The notes beneath the pieces were generated by a model, which was given only the letters and a program-made list of their open reading frames with translations, was not told the origin of the DNA and did no database searches. Below are positions 26,003 through 33,929 of a stretch of 34,994 bases of DNA, piece by piece (the stretch's first letter is position 1; every line of letters begins with the position of its first letter). A program made the position numbers and the translations under genes. Source of the DNA: Pseudomonas sp. REP124 (GTDB lineage: Bacteria; Pseudomonadota; Gammaproteobacteria; Pseudomonadales; Pseudomonadaceae); NCBI RefSeq assembly GCF_020164475.1, contig NZ_JAIQWX010000060.1, forward strand, positions 1-34,994. Direction: 5' to 3'.

Positions 26003-26095
26003 CCAACGCGGCTCTTGAGGTTAGTCCAGAGCGTTGGCGCGAAGTTTCCGGGCATTGTGCCCGATTCAGACAGATAACGTCGGCAATCGTGCCGA
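26003..26095 (-). promoter_or_regulatory. Cluster of inverted repeats upstream of gnd
   Basis: Three dyads: CCAACGC (26003-26009) with GCGTTGG (26031-26037); CGGGC-5-GCCCG (26049-26063); TCGGC-6-GCCGA (26080-26095). The last two are similar in size and sequence. They lie 48-140 bases before gnd and could be leader hairpins or operators. No T-runs follow on the gnd strand. Confidence 0.35.
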
Positions 26096-26228
26096 AGACA
26101 CAGCGACAGTGAAAAATAAAAAAGTTCCCTTCACGGGCAAAAGAAACCAGAATTGGCGCCGATAGTAGATCAGGCACCGATTATCGGGCCGGACCTACAG
26201 TTGAAACACGCCATTTGCGAGGTGAGCA

Positions 26229-26405
26229 ATGGGCACAGTACATACCGCACTGCCAGCACAAACCCTTTATGTCACTATCCGTCGCGAAGAACTGCGCCAG
26301 TTGAAAGACGAGCGCGACCAGTTGAAGCAGGAACTCGCGCAGCTGCGCCTGATGATCCAGGGCCAACAGCCCTTACCCGTGACCCAACGTGCTCCCCACG
26401 CCTGA
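26229..26405 (+). CDS. Small coiled-coil protein
   Basis: A 58-residue open frame with GAGGTGAGCA before the ATG. Residues 18-45 form a charged amphipathic heptad stretch (RREELRQLKDERDQLKQELA) expected to be a coiled coil. The N-terminus (TALPAQTLYVTI) looks like a short beta segment and the C-terminal tail is Pro/Gln-rich. Codon use is typical of neighbours. No family is recognised. It is divergent from gnd and codirectional with cptA, 212 bases upstream of it; that gap shows no other gene. Confidence 0.6.
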   Translation: MGTVHTALPAQTLYVTIRREELRQLKDERDQLKQELAQLRLMIQGQQPLPVTQRAPHA

Positions 26406-26617
26406 TCGTCCCCTCTGATCGAATCCTCCTGAATCGGAAGCAGCATTGCCCTGCTTCCGACACGCTTGAACCCCCACCACTCCAGATTCCTGACAAAGTT
26501 TTCACATTCAGTTGTTGATACTGCATGGCTTCGTGTCCGCCCGGTATTCGTGCGGCCCCCGTTCGCCGGCGCCTTGCGTGCTCCGGCGGTGGAAGTGAGT
26601 CTTGGCTGGAGTGTTAA

Positions 26618-28363
26618 ATGGCATTGTTTAAACGCAGCGACACGTCTGCGAAAGGATTCGACTGGAAAGGCCTGCTCTGGCTGTTCCTGTTTTTCTGGTA
26701 CTTCTCCGGTATCACGCAACTGCTGATTCAACTGACGGGCACTTCCGGTTTCGCCGGTTTCCGTCAGGCCTTCGTGATGAGCGCCATCTGGCTCGCGCCG
26801 ATGTTGCTGTTCCCCAAGCAGACCCGCCTGATGGCCGCCGTCATCGGTGTGGTGCTCTGGGCCTGTTCCATGGCCAGCCTGGGTTACTTCTTCATCTATC
26901 AGCAGGAGTTTTCCCAGAGCGTCATCTTCATCATGTTCGAGTCGAACGTGTCTGAAGCCGGCGAGTACATGACGCAGTACTTTGCCTGGTGGATGGTGCC
27001 TGCGTTCCTGGCCCACACCCTGTTTGCCTGGTTCCTCTGGACCCGCCTGCGCCCGGTGTACCTGCCTCGCGGCCAGGCCCTGGTGGCAGCCTTTGCCATC
27101 GTGCTGGCGGTGGTCGGTTATCCGCTGATCAAGCAAACCCTGCGCACCGACAGTTTCGCCGCCGGCTTCGAGAAGTTCGAAACCCGCATCGAGCCCGCCG
27201 TGCCGTGGCAGATGGCCGTGGCTTATCACCGCTATCTGGACACCCTGGCCGGCATGCAGGACATGCTCGACAGCGCCAGCAAGATCCCGCCACTGCACAA
27301 CCTCAAGGACGCCATGGCCAACCAGCCGGCGACCCTGGTGCTGGTGATCGGCGAATCCACCAACCGTCAGCGCATGAGCCTCTACGGTTATCCGCGGCAA
27401 ACCACTCCGGAACTGGACAAGCTCAAGGATCAGCTGACGGTCTTCAACAACGTCATCACCCCGCGCCCCTATACCATCGAGGCGCTGCAACAGGTGCTGA
27501 CTTTCGCCGACGAAGAAAATCCCGAGCTGTACCTGACCACGCCTTCGCTGGTCAGCATGATGAAACAGGCCGGTTACAAGACCTTCTGGATCACCAACCA
27601 GCAGACCATGACCAAGCGCAACACCATGCTCACGACCTTCTCCCAGCAGGCCGACGAGCAGGTGTACCTGAACAACAACCGCAACCAGAACGCCGCCCAG
27701 TACGATGGCGACGTGATCGAGCCGTTCAACAAGGCCCTGGCTGACGCTGCTCCGCGCAAGCTGATCGTGGTGCATCTGCTGGGCACTCACATGAGCTACC
27801 AGTACCGCTATCCGTCGAGTTTCGACAAGTTCCAGGATCGCCAGGGCGTTCCCCCCGGTGTGCGTGACGATCAGTTGCCGACCTACAACAGTTACGATAA
27901 CGCCGTGCTGTACAACGACTTCGTGGTGTCGAGCCTGATCAAGGATTACGCCAAGTCCGATCCGAACGGCTTCCTGCTGTACCTGTCCGACCACGGTGAA
28001 GACGTGTTCGACTCGGTCGGCCACAGCACCCTGGGTCGCAACGAAAGCAAACCCACCGCGCCGATGTACACCATTCCGTTCATGGCCTGGGCCTCGCCGA
28101 AATGGCGCGAAAGCCATGACTGGAGCTTTGCCGGTGACGTTGAGCGGCCATACAGCAGCTCACACCTGATCCACACCTGGGCGGATCTGGCGGGGTTGAG
28201 TTTCGATGAACTGGATCACAGCAAGAGCGTGGTCAGCGACAGCTTCAAGGCGCGCCCGTTGATGATCGGCAACCCGTACGAGCGTCAGCAGCGGCCGTTG
28301 ATCGACTTCAGCCTGATCAAGCCAAAACCCCACCCGGAAAAGACGGAAGTCGTTCAGAACTGA
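26618..28363 (+). CDS. cptA: Phosphoethanolamine transferase CptA-like
   Basis: Inner-membrane enzyme transferring phosphoethanolamine from phosphatidylethanolamine to LPS core or lipid A. It is 581 residues. Four to five N-terminal membrane segments lie between about 18 and 172. The periplasmic alkaline-phosphatase-fold sulfatase domain follows, with the metal- and phosphate-accepting E246-S-T248 (IGESTNRQRMSLYGY). HLLGTHMSYQYRYP and the zinc-binding SDHGEDVFD are further motifs. E. coli CptA targets core heptose; whether this paralogue prefers core or lipid A is not readable. TGGAG precedes the ATG. A REPIN follows the stop. With lpxO, this is a second LPS-modification gene in the window. 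Confidence 0.88.
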   Translation: MALFKRSDTSAKGFDWKGLLWLFLFFWYFSGITQLLIQLTGTSGFAGFRQAFVMSAIWLAPMLLFPKQTRLMAAVIGVVLWACSMASLGYFFIYQQEFSQSVIFIMFESNVSEAGEYMTQYFAWWMVPAFLAHTLFAWFLWTRLRPVYLPRGQALVAAFAIVLAVVGYPLIKQTLRTDSFAAGFEKFETRIEPAVPWQMAVAYHRYLDTLAGMQDMLDSASKIPPLHNLKDAMANQPATLVLVIGESTNRQRMSLYGYPRQTTPELDKLKDQLTVFNNVITPRPYTIEALQQVLTFADEENPELYLTTPSLVSMMKQAGYKTFWITNQQTMTKRNTMLTTFSQQADEQVYLNNNRNQNAAQYDGDVIEPFNKALADAAPRKLIVVHLLGTHMSYQYRYPSSFDKFQDRQGVPPGVRDDQLPTYNSYDNAVLYNDFVVSSLIKDYAKSDPNGFLLYLSDHGEDVFDSVGHSTLGRNESKPTAPMYTIPFMAWASPKWRESHDWSFAGDVERPYSSSHLIHTWADLAGLSFDELDHSKSVVSDSFKARPLMIGNPYERQQRPLIDFSLIKPKPHPEKTEVVQN

Positions 28364-28371
28364 CCCCATAC

Positions 28372-28474
28372 CCTGTAGGAGCGAGCATGCTCGCGATGGT
28401 CGTCAACGATGACGCTGGAGTCCTGATACCCAGCGGTGTCATGGAGTACATCGCGAGCATGCTCGCTCCTACAG
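28372..28474. repeat. REPIN between cptA and the TonB receptor gene
   Basis: Inverted halves CCTGTAGGAGCGAGCATGCT and reverse complement. The left half continues ATGGTCGTCAACGATGACGC, a near copy of the core at 7297 and 13060. It ends 9 bases before the Fur box. Confidence 0.92.
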
Positions 28475-28482
28475 ATCGTTCT

Positions 28483-28501
28483 GAAAATGACAATAATTCT
28501 C
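28483..28501 (+). promoter_or_regulatory. Fur box upstream of TonB receptor
   Basis: GAAAATGACAATAATTCTC matches the 19-base Fur consensus at 15 of 19 positions by direct alignment. It lies 80 bases before the receptor start, so iron repression is expected. Confidence 0.75.
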
Positions 28502-28580
28502 GTTAGAGCCTAAATCCCTCCCCCCTCCTTCGTCTTTGAACAAACGGAAATTTTTCAACGACGACAAGGAGTCGGCTGCG

Positions 28581-30821
28581 ATGTTCGCGCCTATCACCCG
28601 TTCCATGAGCTTAACCCTTGGCCTCTGCGCAACCGCCATGAGCCCCGATCTGATGGCCGAAACCGAGCCTGAGCAAGCGCCTCTGACGCCCACACTCATG
28701 CTGGGTGCAACCAACGTCACCGCGCAGAATCTGGGCAGCACTACGGAAAACACCGAGTCCTACACCACAGGTTCCATGAGCACCGCCACCCGCCTGAACC
28801 TTTCGATCAAGGAAACACCGCAATCGGTGTCGGTCATCACACGCCAGCAAATGGACGACTTCAAGCTCGATACATTGTCCGAAGCCATGAGCCAGACCAC
28901 AGGCGTAGTGGTTCAGCACAACGACTCTGACCGGGTCAGCTATTCGTCACGCGGCTATACGATCAGCAATTTCCAGATCGACGGGATGTTGAATACCTTC
29001 AGCTATATGAAGTCCGATTCCGACACCATCATCTACGATCGCATCGAAGTGGTGCGCGGCGCGACGGGGTTGACCACCGGCGCCGGAGATCCATCGGCCA
29101 CCATCAACATGGTGCGCAAGCGTCCAACCTCACAGTGGGAAGCCAAAACCAGTGTCAGCGCCGGCAGCTATGACGACTATTACAGTTACCTCGATGTCGG
29201 TGGGCCCCTCGCTTTCGACGGGCGCCTGCGAGGACGCGGCGTGGTGGCTTATCGCGACAGTGATTCCTATCGGGACAAATATCAGCAGCAACGGGAAGTG
29301 GGCTACGGCGTGCTCGAAGCCGACATCACCGACGACACAGTGCTTGCCGTGGGTTACGACTATCAGAACAAACATGTGCAGGGCACGTCCTGGGGCACCT
29401 TGCCGTACTGGAATTCCGACGGCAGCAAAGCCAACCTCGGACGCTCGACCAACATGGCGACGTCATGGAGTTCCTGGCCGCTGAAAGACAAAACCGCGTT
29501 CGCCAACCTCGATCACCAACTGGGCGGCGGATGGCAACTCAAGGCGGCGTACACCCATCGCGAAAGTGACACCGACGGCAAGATCTATTACGCCGGTGGC
29601 GGTTTCCCGAATGCCGATCGCAGCGGCATGATCGCCAACGTCAGTCATATGATCGGCACGCAGAAAATGAAGGCTTACGACTTCAATGTGTCCGGCCCCT
29701 ATTCCCTGCTGGGTCGCGAGCATGAGTTGATGGTGGGCTACGGTGAAGCGCAGCGGCGAGAGGATTCGCCGTACACGGTGGACGGTCCGAGGGCGGCGGA
29801 CTATGAAAACGTCACGGACTGGAAATACATGGGCGACATCGGCAAGTTCCCCGACACTGTCACCAGCCTCACCGGCGCGAAAGACAGCACTCGCCAGAAG
29901 GCCGGATACCTGGCCACCCGCCTGACCCTGACTGACGATCTGCATGCCGTACTCGGCAGTCGCTACGGCAGCTGGAAGGCTTCCAGCACCAGCAACAGCT
30001 ATGACGACAATCTGCAATTGAGCGCTGTCGATCACAGCAGCCAGCAACACAACGACATGTGGACGCCCTATGCCGGCCTGCTCTACGACCTCACCCCGCA
30101 GTACACCGTCTACGTCAGCTACACCGATATCTTCAAGCCACAGACTCAACGCGACAGCAGTCGCAAGTACCTTGAACCGGTGGTCGGCAGCAATTACGAG
30201 CTGGGGCTAAAAGGCAGTCTGTTGGAAGAGCGCCTGAACCTGGCCACCGCGCTGTTCTGGAGCCGGCAGGACAACGTCGCGGAGCTGGACGACTCGGTGC
30301 CGCCGGATCCGGTTACCGGCGAAGAGTTCTTCAAGTCCAGTGGCAAGGGCAACAAGGTGCAAGGCTTCGAAGCCGAGTTGTCGGGCGAGGTGATGACAGA
30401 CTGGAACATGACGGCCGGCTACACCTACACCCACTCGGTCGATGGCGAGGACAAACGTATCAACACGGTCCAACCATTGAACCTGCTGCGGTTTTCCACG
30501 GCCTACAAGCTGCCGGGGCAATGGCATGCACTGACCGTGGGTGCCGCGGTGAACTGGCAGAGCGAAATCTATCGCGGCGCCAACCGTCCCATCGGTCGTC
30601 GCGCCGATGGCAACATCATCACCGAGCGCACGGACATCCGCCAGGACGCCTACACCGTGGTCAACCTGATGTCGCGCTACGCGTTCGACCAGCACCTCTC
30701 GGCGTCGCTGAACATCAATAACCTGTTCGACAAGAAGTACTACGACAATGTCGGTTTCTACAACGGTGTGTATTGGGGCGATCCACGGACCGTGACCCTG
30801 AGTCTGGACTGGAGACTCTAA
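28581..30821 (+). CDS. TonB-dependent siderophore receptor
   Basis: Outer-membrane gated porin importing ferric siderophore, 746 residues. A signal peptide (cleavage near LMA-E, about 25) is followed by a short N-terminal region and the plug domain (about 65-175: IKETPQSVSVITRQQM, SRGYTISNFQIDGM, IEVVRGATGLTTGAGDPSATINMVRKRP). A 22-strand barrel runs to the C-terminus, which ends in the aromatic-rich W-R-L. There is no N-terminal STN signalling domain, so it should not drive a sigma/anti-sigma cascade. Resemblance is to the FhuE/FpvB/FoxA group of hydroxamate or pyoverdine receptors; the ligand is not determined. ATG at 28581 has AAGGAG upstream; an in-frame TTG at 28536 lacks one. Confidence 0.92.
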   Translation: MFAPITRSMSLTLGLCATAMSPDLMAETEPEQAPLTPTLMLGATNVTAQNLGSTTENTESYTTGSMSTATRLNLSIKETPQSVSVITRQQMDDFKLDTLSEAMSQTTGVVVQHNDSDRVSYSSRGYTISNFQIDGMLNTFSYMKSDSDTIIYDRIEVVRGATGLTTGAGDPSATINMVRKRPTSQWEAKTSVSAGSYDDYYSYLDVGGPLAFDGRLRGRGVVAYRDSDSYRDKYQQQREVGYGVLEADITDDTVLAVGYDYQNKHVQGTSWGTLPYWNSDGSKANLGRSTNMATSWSSWPLKDKTAFANLDHQLGGGWQLKAAYTHRESDTDGKIYYAGGGFPNADRSGMIANVSHMIGTQKMKAYDFNVSGPYSLLGREHELMVGYGEAQRREDSPYTVDGPRAADYENVTDWKYMGDIGKFPDTVTSLTGAKDSTRQKAGYLATRLTLTDDLHAVLGSRYGSWKASSTSNSYDDNLQLSAVDHSSQQHNDMWTPYAGLLYDLTPQYTVYVSYTDIFKPQTQRDSSRKYLEPVVGSNYELGLKGSLLEERLNLATALFWSRQDNVAELDDSVPPDPVTGEEFFKSSGKGNKVQGFEAELSGEVMTDWNMTAGYTYTHSVDGEDKRINTVQPLNLLRFSTAYKLPGQWHALTVGAAVNWQSEIYRGANRPIGRRADGNIITERTDIRQDAYTVVNLMSRYAFDQHLSASLNINNLFDKKYYDNVGFYNGVYWGDPRTVTLSLDWRL

Positions 30822-30943
30822 GCTCGATCAGTGTGAGTGCAGGTCATTCCCATTTAACGGAATCGGCGGATAATGAGCCGTCGATGTTGATTCATTGGTT
30901 CATGGACGAATGGCATCCAACACTGTCAAGTGGGAGGCACACC

Positions 30944-31159
30944 ATGAAACGCACCACGCTGATCCTTGCCGTTCTCTCTCTGTTCGGTTCGGCAAGCGCC
31001 TTTGCCGAAGGCGGCGCCGAGCGCATGCGCTACTACTACGAAACCCTGCATTACAACCAGCAACTGGCCCTGGGCAACGTTTCCCAGAGCCAGGCGAAGG
31101 AATTACGGGTTCCGGACGATCAGACCGCGCAGATGACCGAGTCCTACAGACCGAAGTGA
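30944..31159 (+). CDS. Small exported protein downstream of the TonB receptor
   Basis: A 71-residue protein with a signal peptide (hydrophobic 5-19, AFA-E) and a mature chain of about 50 residues rich in Tyr, Gln and Glu (RMRYYYETLHYNQQLALG). GGGAGG lies seven bases before the ATG. It is 122 bases after the receptor gene and ends at a strong terminator, so it may share the iron-regulated transcript. I do not recognise a family. Confidence 0.7.
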   Translation: MKRTTLILAVLSLFGSASAFAEGGAERMRYYYETLHYNQQLALGNVSQSQAKELRVPDDQTAQMTESYRPK

Positions 31160-31204
31160 TTGCTACACCTCTGACTGTTTGCTCTTCAGTCAGGGAGAAC
31201 AGTT

Positions 31205-31232
31205 GGGCGTCCTGATGGACGCCCCTTTTTTT
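31205..31232 (+). terminator. Rho-independent terminator
   Basis: GGGCGTCC-TGAT-GGACGCCC followed by C and seven T's. An 8-base perfect stem with a T-run. It ends the receptor/small-protein unit. Confidence 0.95.
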
Positions 31233-31240
31233 CGCCTGAA

Positions 31241-31732
31241 TCAGAGGGGTTTGATCCAGAACATCATGCGCCCGTGAGCCGGATCGAATTCGCCGGGGGC
31301 GAAACCGAACTTGCTGTAGGACGCCTGCGCCACCGCATTGCCCTCCAGCACTTCCAGGGTGATCTTGCAGCAGCCACGCTGCCGGGCGATCTCCTCGACC
31401 TTCTGCAGCATCCGCTGGCTCAACCCCAATCCGCGAAACTCAGGCACCACCGCCACGTCGTGCACATTGACCAATGGCCGACAGGCAAAGGTGGAGAAGC
31501 CTTCAAAACAGTTGACCAGCCCCGCCGGCTCGCCGCCGACAAAGGCCAGTACGCTGAAGGCATGGGGACGCTTGGCCAGTTCGGCCGGCAAGTGTTCCAG
31601 TACATCGGCAGGCAATGCGTGTCCACCGCCCATGGGGTCAGTGGCATAGCTATTGAGCACCAGGGCAAGCGCCTCGGCATGTACCGGGTTGGTGTAACTG
31701 GCTTGCAGTACAAGTATTTCAGCGGAATCCAT
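31241..31732 (-). CDS. GNAT-family N-acetyltransferase
   Basis: A 163-residue acetyl-CoA-dependent acetyltransferase. The acetyl-CoA motif is VVPEFRGLGLSQRMLQKVEEIA, followed by CKITLEVLEGNAVAQASYSKFGF, the usual strand-5/helix-4 segment. The ATG at 31732 is spaced six bases from GAGG; the ATG at 31738 is immediately after GAGG and less likely. The stop lies just past the terminator of the convergent unit. The substrate is unknown. Confidence 0.85.
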   Translation of the reverse strand: MDSAEILVLQASYTNPVHAEALALVLNSYATDPMGGGHALPADVLEHLPAELAKRPHAFSVLAFVGGEPAGLVNCFEGFSTFACRPLVNVHDVAVVPEFRGLGLSQRMLQKVEEIARQRGCCKITLEVLEGNAVAQASYSKFGFAPGEFDPAHGRMMFWIKPL

Positions 31733-31833
31733 TTCCATCCTCGTTCAAAAAGTAGTCCCGGGATGCAGGACGATATCCTGAGCGAGGGAAAAGCGAAACC
31801 GCGTGTATCTGTCGGCATTCGTGCCGGATAAAC

Positions 31834-32000
31834 CGGCCTCTTCGCGGGCAAGCCCGCTCCCACATTTGATATGGGTGAACCATGAATTCGAGACTTGCCC
31901 CAATCCCTGTGGGAGCGTGGCTTGCCCGCGAAGGCGTCCGTTCAGCCAGCATCAATGTTGAATGTACCGGCCTCTTCGCGAGCAAGCCCGCTCCCACAGG
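31834..32000. repeat. REP cluster (REPIN plus extra REP)
   Basis: Three REP halves: CGCGGGCAAGCCCGCTCCCA (about 31843-31862), inverted GTGGGAGCGTGGCTTGCCCG (about 31909-31928), then GCGAGCAAGCCCGCTCCCAC (about 31978-31997) in the first orientation. The spacers are 46-50 bases. This fills most of the 31739-32077 gap; the first 95 bases of the gap show nothing recognisable. Confidence 0.88.
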
Positions 32001-32040
32001 TTTGAGGTGGTCACAAATATCTGCGGGCGACCCCGAATCA

Positions 32041-32080
32041 CTGTGGGAGCTGTCGAGTGCAACGAGGCTGCGATCTTTCA
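32041..32080. repeat. Second repeat type overlapping the dinB-like stop
   Basis: CTGTGGGAGCTGTCGAGTGC continuing AACGAGGCTGCGATCTTTCA. The GTGGGAGCTG...GGCTGCGATCTTT pattern is a separate repeat type that I recall as common in Pseudomonas. Its end supplies the stop codon of the DinB-like gene. Confidence 0.55.
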
Positions 32081-32659
32081 ATGCCCCCAGATCAGCGCTT
32101 CAGTCCAACCCAGCTCCGCAAAATCCTCAGCCCGCAATCCGGACTCACCCTGACAGAAAAACTCATCCAGCTGCGGCGGTTTCACCGACGTGCCGCTGAG
32201 CATTGCATGCACCTGCCCCCGATGATGGATCTGATGCTCGAACAGGTGTGAGAGCAGACGCAGGCGGCTGTCGTACTGCGGTGTCTCCCGGGCGATGGTC
32301 ACAACCTTGACCAGATCGGCATCGCGCATCTGTTCGCAATAGGCGATCAGTCGTCGGTCGACCTGGGCCTGTTCGTTCCTGAGCGCCAGGGCTTCGATGA
32401 ACGGCTCGTCATCCTTGAAAAACACAAAACAATCGGTATGCGGTTCATCGCCGCGCAATTCGCGCTCCAGCGCATCCACGTAGAACCAATCGCAGGTCAG
32501 GATGTGGTTGAGAGTCGCGCGTATCGAGGGAAAGAAACTCACGCGAGGTGCCGCGAGCTCCTCGGCATTCAGCTGAATCCAGGCCTTGGCCAGTCGATGG
32601 TTGGCCCAGGCGTTCTGATACGCCATGGTCAGCAAATGGTGGGACAGCGGTTGACTCAT
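32078..32659 (-). CDS. DinB-family protein
   Basis: A 193-residue four-helix-bundle protein of the DinB/YfiT-like superfamily. These are typically metal-dependent and thiol- or bacillithiol-linked, but in most cases of unknown function. The likely metal histidines are H52 in LNHILTCDWFY, and H142 and H146 in EHQIHHRGQ. The ATG at 32659 has AGGAGG upstream. The gene starts 27 bases after the stop of the ZapE-like gene, in the same direction, and could be cotranscribed with it. The stop codon is within a repeat element. Confidence 0.85.
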   Translation of the reverse strand: MSQPLSHHLLTMAYQNAWANHRLAKAWIQLNAEELAAPRVSFFPSIRATLNHILTCDWFYVDALERELRGDEPHTDCFVFFKDDEPFIEALALRNEQAQVDRRLIAYCEQMRDADLVKVVTIARETPQYDSRLRLLSHLFEHQIHHRGQVHAMLSGTSVKPPQLDEFFCQGESGLRAEDFAELGWTEALIWGH

Positions 32660-32685
32660 GCTGATGCCTCCTGAACGGCTGAACC

Positions 32686-33804
32686 TCACGCCTGGGCAAA
32701 ACGCTCCAGCTGCATCTCCTGCAAGCGACTGAGGGTGCGGCGGAACGGGAACTCCAGATAGCCTTCGGTGTACAGCGACTCCATCGGCACGCGGGCCTCG
32801 AGGTACAGCGGGACCTTGCGGTCGTAGCACTCGTCCACCAGGGCGATGAAGCGCCGCACACCGTCGTCATGCACCGACAGTTGCGGCAATTCGCGATCCC
32901 CGGCCTCGATGCGTTCTGCGCCATCTTCGGTGCCACGGGCGATGCGCCCTTCGCGCTTTTGTGCACTCAGGTTGGGCACGTCACTCAGCAGAATCGCCCC
33001 GTAGGTATCGCACAACGACATGAAATCCATTGCGGCAAACGGCTGCTCACACAGATCGGTGTATCGACACCAGAGCACGGATTGACTGGCCTGCACCACT
33101 TCCAGCGGGCGATAGCCGACCTGAACCGGCTCGCGGGAAACCGTTTGCCCTACCGTCAGCAGCCTGAACACGTCTTCCAGAGCGCTCGCCTGCCCCGGCT
33201 CGGCCACCCAATAACGCTGCAGGCCCTGCCCCGGATGCAGGCGATGATCCTCGCCGCCATCCACCGCAACCACCTGCATGTGCTGCTTGATCGCAGCGAT
33301 AGCCGGCAGGAAGCGATCACGATTGAAACCGTCGGCGTACAACTGATCCGGAGGCAGGTTGGAGGTGCAGACCATGACCACGCCTTCCTCGAACATCACC
33401 TGGAACAGCCGGCCGAGAATGATTGCGTCGCCGATGTCGTTGACGAACAGTTCGTCGAAGCACAGCACACGCACTTCCGCGCTCAACTCACGGGCCAGGG
33501 CCTTGAGCGGGTCGGCGGTGCCAGTGAGCTGGAACGAGCGCTGATGCACCCAGCCCATGAAGTGGTGAAAGTGCTGACGCCGGGCAGGGACGCGCAGGGT
33601 TTGATAGAACTGGTCCATCAGCCAGGTCTTGCCACGCCCCACCGGCCCCCAGAGATACACGCCGGTGATCGGCTTTCGGCCTTCATGCAGCGCTTCATGG
33701 CATTTTTGCAGTGCCCAGACAGCATGTTCCTGGGCTTCGTCCTGGACGAAGCCCTTCTGTTCGATGGCGTGCTGCCAGGCACTCAGGGGGGAGTCGACAT
33801 TCAT
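32686..33804 (-). CDS. zapE: ZapE/AFG1-family ATPase
   Basis: A 372-residue AFG1-type P-loop ATPase. ZapE associates with the Z-ring at the inner membrane in E. coli. Walker A is GPVGRGKT at 53-60, Walker B VLCFDE at 113-118, with a sensor-like CTSNLPP downstream. The ATG at 33804 has a TATACT -10-like hexamer ending seven bases before it, so its mRNA might be leaderless. A longer frame starts at 33843. Pseudomonas can carry more than one AFG1 paralogue, so the symbol is family-level. It is divergent from the aldo/keto reductase. Confidence 0.82.
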   Translation of the reverse strand: MNVDSPLSAWQHAIEQKGFVQDEAQEHAVWALQKCHEALHEGRKPITGVYLWGPVGRGKTWLMDQFYQTLRVPARRQHFHHFMGWVHQRSFQLTGTADPLKALARELSAEVRVLCFDELFVNDIGDAIILGRLFQVMFEEGVVMVCTSNLPPDQLYADGFNRDRFLPAIAAIKQHMQVVAVDGGEDHRLHPGQGLQRYWVAEPGQASALEDVFRLLTVGQTVSREPVQVGYRPLEVVQASQSVLWCRYTDLCEQPFAAMDFMSLCDTYGAILLSDVPNLSAQKREGRIARGTEDGAERIEAGDRELPQLSVHDDGVRRFIALVDECYDRKVPLYLEARVPMESLYTEGYLEFPFRRTLSRLQEMQLERFAQA

Positions 33805-33852
33805 GGGCGGCAGTATAGCCCTGAAGAATCCGCCGAATGACATCCGAGGGCC

Positions 33853-33881
33853 TTGACCTTATAAATGATTAGCATCATATT
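33853..33881 (+). promoter_or_regulatory. Candidate promoter of the aldo/keto reductase gene
   Basis: -35 TTGACC (33853-33858), 17-base spacer, -10 CATATT (33876-33881). It is placed 49 bases before the reductase ATG. Confidence 0.5.
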
Positions 33882-33907
33882 TTTACATGTCGATAAACAT
33901 TTATAAG
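33858..33907. promoter_or_regulatory. Operator-like 10-base inverted repeat
   Basis: CTTATAAATG at 33858-33867 and its exact reverse complement CATTTATAAG at 33898-33907. The centres are 40 bases apart. The left arm is between the -35 and -10; the right arm falls just after the expected start of transcription. A Fur-like stretch (AATGATTAGCATCAT) lies between the arms. Confidence 0.55.
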
Positions 33908-33929
33908 CCATTCCCTCAGGAGTCATCCC

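Noticed and set aside
25989..26177. A 62-codon minus-strand frame upstream of gnd
   Set aside because: It runs through several dyads of the presumed leader, has no ribosome site and looks non-coding.
26267..28117. A 616-codon minus-strand frame opposite cptA
   Set aside because: Antisense shadow of a clear phosphoethanolamine transferase.
31834..32080. CRISPR-like array
   Set aside because: Repeats alternate in orientation, spacers are uneven and there are no cas genes; they are REP elements.
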